A stretch of DNA of 64,000 nucleotides, from assembly GCA_963803155.1 (NCBI GenBank), contig CAWDMN010000049.1, forward strand, positions 1-64,000, written 5' to 3'. Position 1 is the first letter of the stretch, and each line of letters begins with the position of its first letter. Under the pieces are notes generated by a model. It was not told the DNA's origin, did not search any database, and worked only from the letters and a program-made list of their open reading frames with translations. The stretch comes from CAWDMN01 sp963803155. GTDB lineage: Bacteria; Acidobacteriota; Terriglobia; Versatilivoradales; Versatilivoraceae. The position numbers and the translations under genes are program-made. Positions 60,801-64,000 of the stretch are shown here, piece after piece.

Positions 60801-63296
60801 TCAAACAGGTTTCTTGCCCAGCCAGCGAAGCCGCAGAACCCATTTGCGCGGTTCCCGCCCATAAAAATAAAGGAACTGGGGAGAACCGATCATGTTGTTG
60901 ACAAATGAAGCATTGACGCTATTGGTCAGATTGTCAACTCCTAATCGGACTGCCCACTGATAGCCGATCAGATTGAGTGTTCTTTCAAAATGGAGATTCA
61001 GGCTGAAGTATCGCGGCAGACGATTGGTGTTGATGGGGCCCGCCAGTAATCCAGATTCATCGTAGATCGAAAAAGGGAAGCCGTCCCGCCATTCCATCAA
61101 TCCGGAGAGGGTATTTGTTTTTCTTATGGGCACAATCATCCAGGCGAGAAGACGGTTGGGTGAGTCCCAGGAAAGACGGCCCGGGGTGCCATAAATGGGG
61201 AGGGGATACATGACGATGGCGGCCGGATGATCCGCGGTAAGATCGAGTGCCGCGTTGGAGTACGCCCGGGAAAGAGTGTAGCTGACGAACCAGTTGATTC
61301 GTTTCCGGGCCGGACCCTGGAGCGACATTTCGAGCGAATCATACTTTTCCCGCCGTAGATTCTCCATGCGATACGAGATGTCCGCCGCCGCCGTCATGGC
61401 GCCATGGGGGGAAAGAAAACTGGGCACGGCAGTCACGAAGCAAAATCCGTTTCCACTCTGCTTGTGGAGATAATTGAGCCGCAGGGTGATGGCTTTCCAC
61501 AAGTTCTGTTGAATTCCGGCACTGATATTGGTGGTGCGCGGGACTCGCAGTTCTGGCCGATCAATCAAAAAATGAACCGACTCCGGCCCGCGGACAATGC
61601 CGATTCCATTGGAGCCGAATTGAGTGAAGATAGGGTATTGATCCAAGTCGCGCGTAAAAAGCCGCAAATTAGTGGAAACAGGCACCAAGCCTATGCCTGC
61701 CATGAAGCGGGTGCTTTTCAAACCGGGGAGCTGGAATCCCAGATTGGACCAAGGCGTGAAACTGTTTTTCCCGATCACTCGATCCCGGTCCCAGCGGGCC
61801 GCGGCCACCAGCACGAGCCAGGAACGAAGTGCCCATTGATCTTCAAAGTAAGAAGCAGCCTCGAAATTGGAGAGGCCTAAAGACCCGTTTCCACCATACA
61901 TCACTTGCGCGGAGCGGGTTCCATCCACTCTGTGGAACTCGTATCCGGTTCGGGCCGTCTCCTGCCGGTAGCGGATATGGTTGAAGTCCGCCCCCAGTTT
62001 GATTTGATGGCTTCCCCAGTGTTGCATGGAGGGCAGAGAGAGCTTCGCCAGCCATTGGTCCCGATCTCCCCACCAGCGGGAGTCGATGGATGAATTTCCC
62101 TCCCTTCCCAGCGGAGTGATGATGTAAAGCTGCTTACCTTGCGGAGTCTCTTGATTATTCGATCGATAGCCCCCATAGCCCAATTCCAGAATGGCGCGCG
62201 AGTGGAAGCTGATCTGGTCCTTCAAGTTGAAAAAATAACGGCGGTTCTTCCGGTTTAAGGTGGTCTCCACCGGATCCAGCACGGATAGGCCATCATCGGG
62301 GCTGGCTTCGTGATCAATTAAGATTTCCCCTGACAGGTTTTGATTGGGAGTGAGCGCCGCTTGTAGGCGCAAGATGTTCGCCACATTCCAGGTATAGGCA
62401 GTGTTCTGTCCTTGAGGAAGCTCCGGATAAAAATTTGTCTTATAATTGAAGGAAAGCGAGTCAGAAAACCAGAGCCGGTCTTTCTTGAGGGGACCGGAGA
62501 AATCCAGCCGGGGCCGCCAGGTATCCAGACTAAGCCCATTCCGAAAGGCCAGACCGGGGATGAAATTGGTGGCATGGTATTTAAAGGATGGGGAACCCGT
62601 TTCGTTGTTGATTACCAGAGTTCCTCCGGATCCTTTGCCGTATTCCGCGGAATAACGGCCAGTGAAAAGATCGAAGGAGTTGATCGCTTCCGCGTTGAAG
62701 TCCGCTTCCAATTGCCCGGAGGAGGGATCGGCAATATTAAATCCATCCATCAGCCAATTATTTTGGTCGGAAGAACTCCCATTGAAGTGCAAACGCCCCC
62801 TGGAGTCCTTGAGAATGCCGGGCATGCTGGCAATCGTGTTTTGCCAGAAGTAGGCGCGAGAAACCGGAATGGAAAGGATTTCTTCATTGGTCAACGCATA
62901 CGATACGGGGATATGATCGACAATCAGATTCTGATCGGCGTAAACCTCCAGAGAGGCCTGAGAGTTTTGCTGGGCCACCATCTCCACGCTGATAATGTTG
63001 ACTCCCATGATCAAATCGATGGGGCGGCGGTTTAGCGTAAAAAAACCCGAAGCCGCGATGGTGAGAAAATACTGGCCGGCCGCATCCAAATTCAGGTGGA
63101 AAGAACCATCGGGATTGGTCGTCAGCTCAAACAGAGTGGCTGAGTTGGGCGAGTCCAGCCGCACTTGAGCTCCCGCCAGCGGTTGTTTGAGATTATCGGC
63201 AATTTGTCCGTTGATGACGACCTGCGCCTTCAATACTCCAGCGGGCCAGAGCCAAAATCCGACAAATAAAACGACACCACTAATGCGACGGGTCAA
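60801..63296 (-). CDS. TonB-dependent receptor (Oar-like)
   Basis: 831 residues from TTG at 63296, preceded by AGGAGGGCAAC. A signal peptide (GVVLFVGFWLWPAGVLKA) is followed by a carboxypeptidase-regulatory-like domain (VINGQIADNLKQPLAGAQ), a plug (NNWLMDGFNIADPSSGQLEA) and an outer-membrane barrel. The last residues end in LRLRWLGKKPV, less typical for a barrel terminus. It lies 52 bases upstream of the mannonate dehydratase-like gene on the same strand and may be co-expressed, suggesting uptake of a sugar or sugar acid used by that enzyme. Confidence 0.9.
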   Translation of the reverse strand: MTRRISGVVLFVGFWLWPAGVLKAQVVINGQIADNLKQPLAGAQVRLDSPNSATLFELTTNPDGSFHLNLDAAGQYFLTIAASGFFTLNRRPIDLIMGVNIISVEMVAQQNSQASLEVYADQNLIVDHIPVSYALTNEEILSIPVSRAYFWQNTIASMPGILKDSRGRLHFNGSSSDQNNWLMDGFNIADPSSGQLEADFNAEAINSFDLFTGRYSAEYGKGSGGTLVINNETGSPSFKYHATNFIPGLAFRNGLSLDTWRPRLDFSGPLKKDRLWFSDSLSFNYKTNFYPELPQGQNTAYTWNVANILRLQAALTPNQNLSGEILIDHEASPDDGLSVLDPVETTLNRKNRRYFFNLKDQISFHSRAILELGYGGYRSNNQETPQGKQLYIITPLGREGNSSIDSRWWGDRDQWLAKLSLPSMQHWGSHQIKLGADFNHIRYRQETARTGYEFHRVDGTRSAQVMYGGNGSLGLSNFEAASYFEDQWALRSWLVLVAAARWDRDRVIGKNSFTPWSNLGFQLPGLKSTRFMAGIGLVPVSTNLRLFTRDLDQYPIFTQFGSNGIGIVRGPESVHFLIDRPELRVPRTTNISAGIQQNLWKAITLRLNYLHKQSGNGFCFVTAVPSFLSPHGAMTAAADISYRMENLRREKYDSLEMSLQGPARKRINWFVSYTLSRAYSNAALDLTADHPAAIVMYPLPIYGTPGRLSWDSPNRLLAWMIVPIRKTNTLSGLMEWRDGFPFSIYDESGLLAGPINTNRLPRYFSLNLHFERTLNLIGYQWAVRLGVDNLTNSVNASFVNNMIGSPQFLYFYGREPRKWVLRLRWLGKKPV

Positions 63297-63540
63297 GTTG
63301 CCCTCCTGCTGGCTGGATGACTTTCCATCTCAGATTTTGAACCGGCCCTTCCCGCAGGTCAAATTGAAAAAGTGGATCGACGGAAGATAACCGGCAAAGC
63401 CCGGTGGTGGAAGGGGCGAGCGTGGCCCGCCGCGCAGTTGATCGAAGTGTCACTTTGTTGATTACATTGCAGCGATGCTTTGTCATACTATGCGGCGAGA
63501 ATTGATTGGTCTACGATCACACAAATTGAGAGGTGCGTCC

Positions 63541-63852
63541 ATGAGTATCACCATGCGGATTTTGCAGCGCTTTGACGCGCGCCATGAAAAAGAATTCATG
63601 GAATTGGAAAAAAAATTCGCTGAATTGGAAGCTGCCCGTCCCGATTATCCCAAGGGGCGGCGCCTTCAGCCGCTCGCCGCCGCGGAGCCCTGCAATACGC
63701 TGGTATGGGAATGTGAATTTCCAGATCTGGAGTCGGCCAATAAAGTGCTCGATTTTTTTGCGGGGGATGCGGCTCATGAGGCTTTGTTGGAAAGGCAAAT
63801 TCAATTTTTCGAAAAAGTGCGGATCGAGTTTTATCGGAATTTGGAGTTTTGA
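63541..63852 (+). CDS. Small protein of unknown function, paired with an amidohydrolase
   Basis: 103 residues from ATG at 63541, preceded by GAGAGGT; the open frame starts earlier at 63475. The sequence TMRILQRFDARHEKEFMELE then CNTLVWECEFPDLESANKVL and QIQFFEKVRIEFYRNL looks like a dimeric alpha/beta barrel-type (NIPSNAP-like) domain, but this is only an impression. The gene ends two bases before the next start, so the two genes form an operon. Cytoplasmic. Confidence 0.6.
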   Translation: MSITMRILQRFDARHEKEFMELEKKFAELEAARPDYPKGRRLQPLAAAEPCNTLVWECEFPDLESANKVLDFFAGDAAHEALLERQIQFFEKVRIEFYRNLEF

Positions 63853-63854
63853 AT

Positions 63855-64000
63855 ATGAAGGCTATTGACGCTCATACTCATGTTTTCCCCCAGTATGCCC
63901 GCCTGGCCGTGGAGGCCATGGATCGGTGTGAAATCGAGCGGGCCGTCACGCTGGAATGGCATGATGGATTCGGAGAGGGTCTGAAGAATCATCTGGAAAT
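63855..64000 (+). CDS. Amidohydrolase-like protein, 5' end (cut by window)
   Basis: 48 codons visible. The opening MKAIDAHTHVFPQYARLA contains the HxH metal-binding motif of amidohydrolase_2 enzymes. It follows the small gene at 63541 by two bases, so both should be co-translated. Only the first strand of the barrel is seen, so further classification is not possible. Confidence 0.7.
   Translation, partial: MKAIDAHTHVFPQYARLAVEAMDRCEIERAVTLEWHDGFGEGLKNHLE

Overview
The window looks like chromosomal DNA from an uncultured Acidobacteriota-type bacterium. The main pointers are two very large TonB-dependent receptors with an N-terminal carboxypeptidase-regulatory-like domain (41.7-45.1 kb and 60.8-63.3 kb), a set of exported sugar-processing enzymes, and many dispersed intergenic repeats. 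The phylum is inferred from gene families only, not from a marker gene.

Region 1 (about 1-13.2 kb) is an integron cassette array read leftwards. A 60-residue N-terminal stub of an integron integrase lies on the + strand at 12692, and an attI-like core lies at 12198. About twelve short cassettes follow on the - strand, separated by attC sites with RYYYAAC/GTTRRRY ends. Cassette products include a trypsin-like protease, a CLC chloride channel, a cupin, a flavin reductase-like protein, an esterase, an NTF2-like protein, a type 1 isopentenyl-diphosphate isomerase and several unknowns. One cassette carries an IS3-like element (8431-10042). The integrase stub runs in frame into a decayed AraC-type sensor domain. 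At the left edge is the tail of a transposase.

Region 2 (13.2-20.4 kb) holds a ThuA-like protein, a frame-disrupted aldose 1-epimerase, an exported nitroreductase-like protein, MsrB, a membrane PH-domain protein and a GH127-like glycosidase. Three copies of a 220-bp MITE-like repeat lie between them. Region 3 (20.4-26 kb) has arsR and arsM between palindromic repeats, then a sensor kinase and an NtrC-type activator. Next come two matching palindromes, a candidate sigma-54 promoter, a 58-residue secreted lysine-rich protein and a strong terminator. This reads as one complete circuit laid out like ZraPSR.

Region 4 (26-41.5 kb) contains MFS and four-helix-bundle remnants, a cupin, a GH78 alpha-L-rhamnosidase, a SIS-domain sugar isomerase, an amidohydrolase, GNATs, a WD40-caspase protein with a G9 tract at its ribosome binding site, DinB and YdeI-like proteins, and an ATP pyrophosphatase whose 3' end is copied 4.7 kb away.

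Region 5 (41.6-64 kb) contains a TonB receptor, then a three-gene B12/radical-SAM membrane operon bracketed by two direct 230-bp repeats, then a SelW-like gene with an in-frame UGA forming a CxxU motif. A huge alpha-2-macroglobulin gene split by a one-base frameshift comes next, followed by a 7TM-PAS-zinc signalling protein, an unrecognised exported protein, a mannonate dehydratase-like protein, a second TonB receptor, and the start of another amidohydrolase cut by the window edge. No rRNA, tRNA or CRISPR array was seen.
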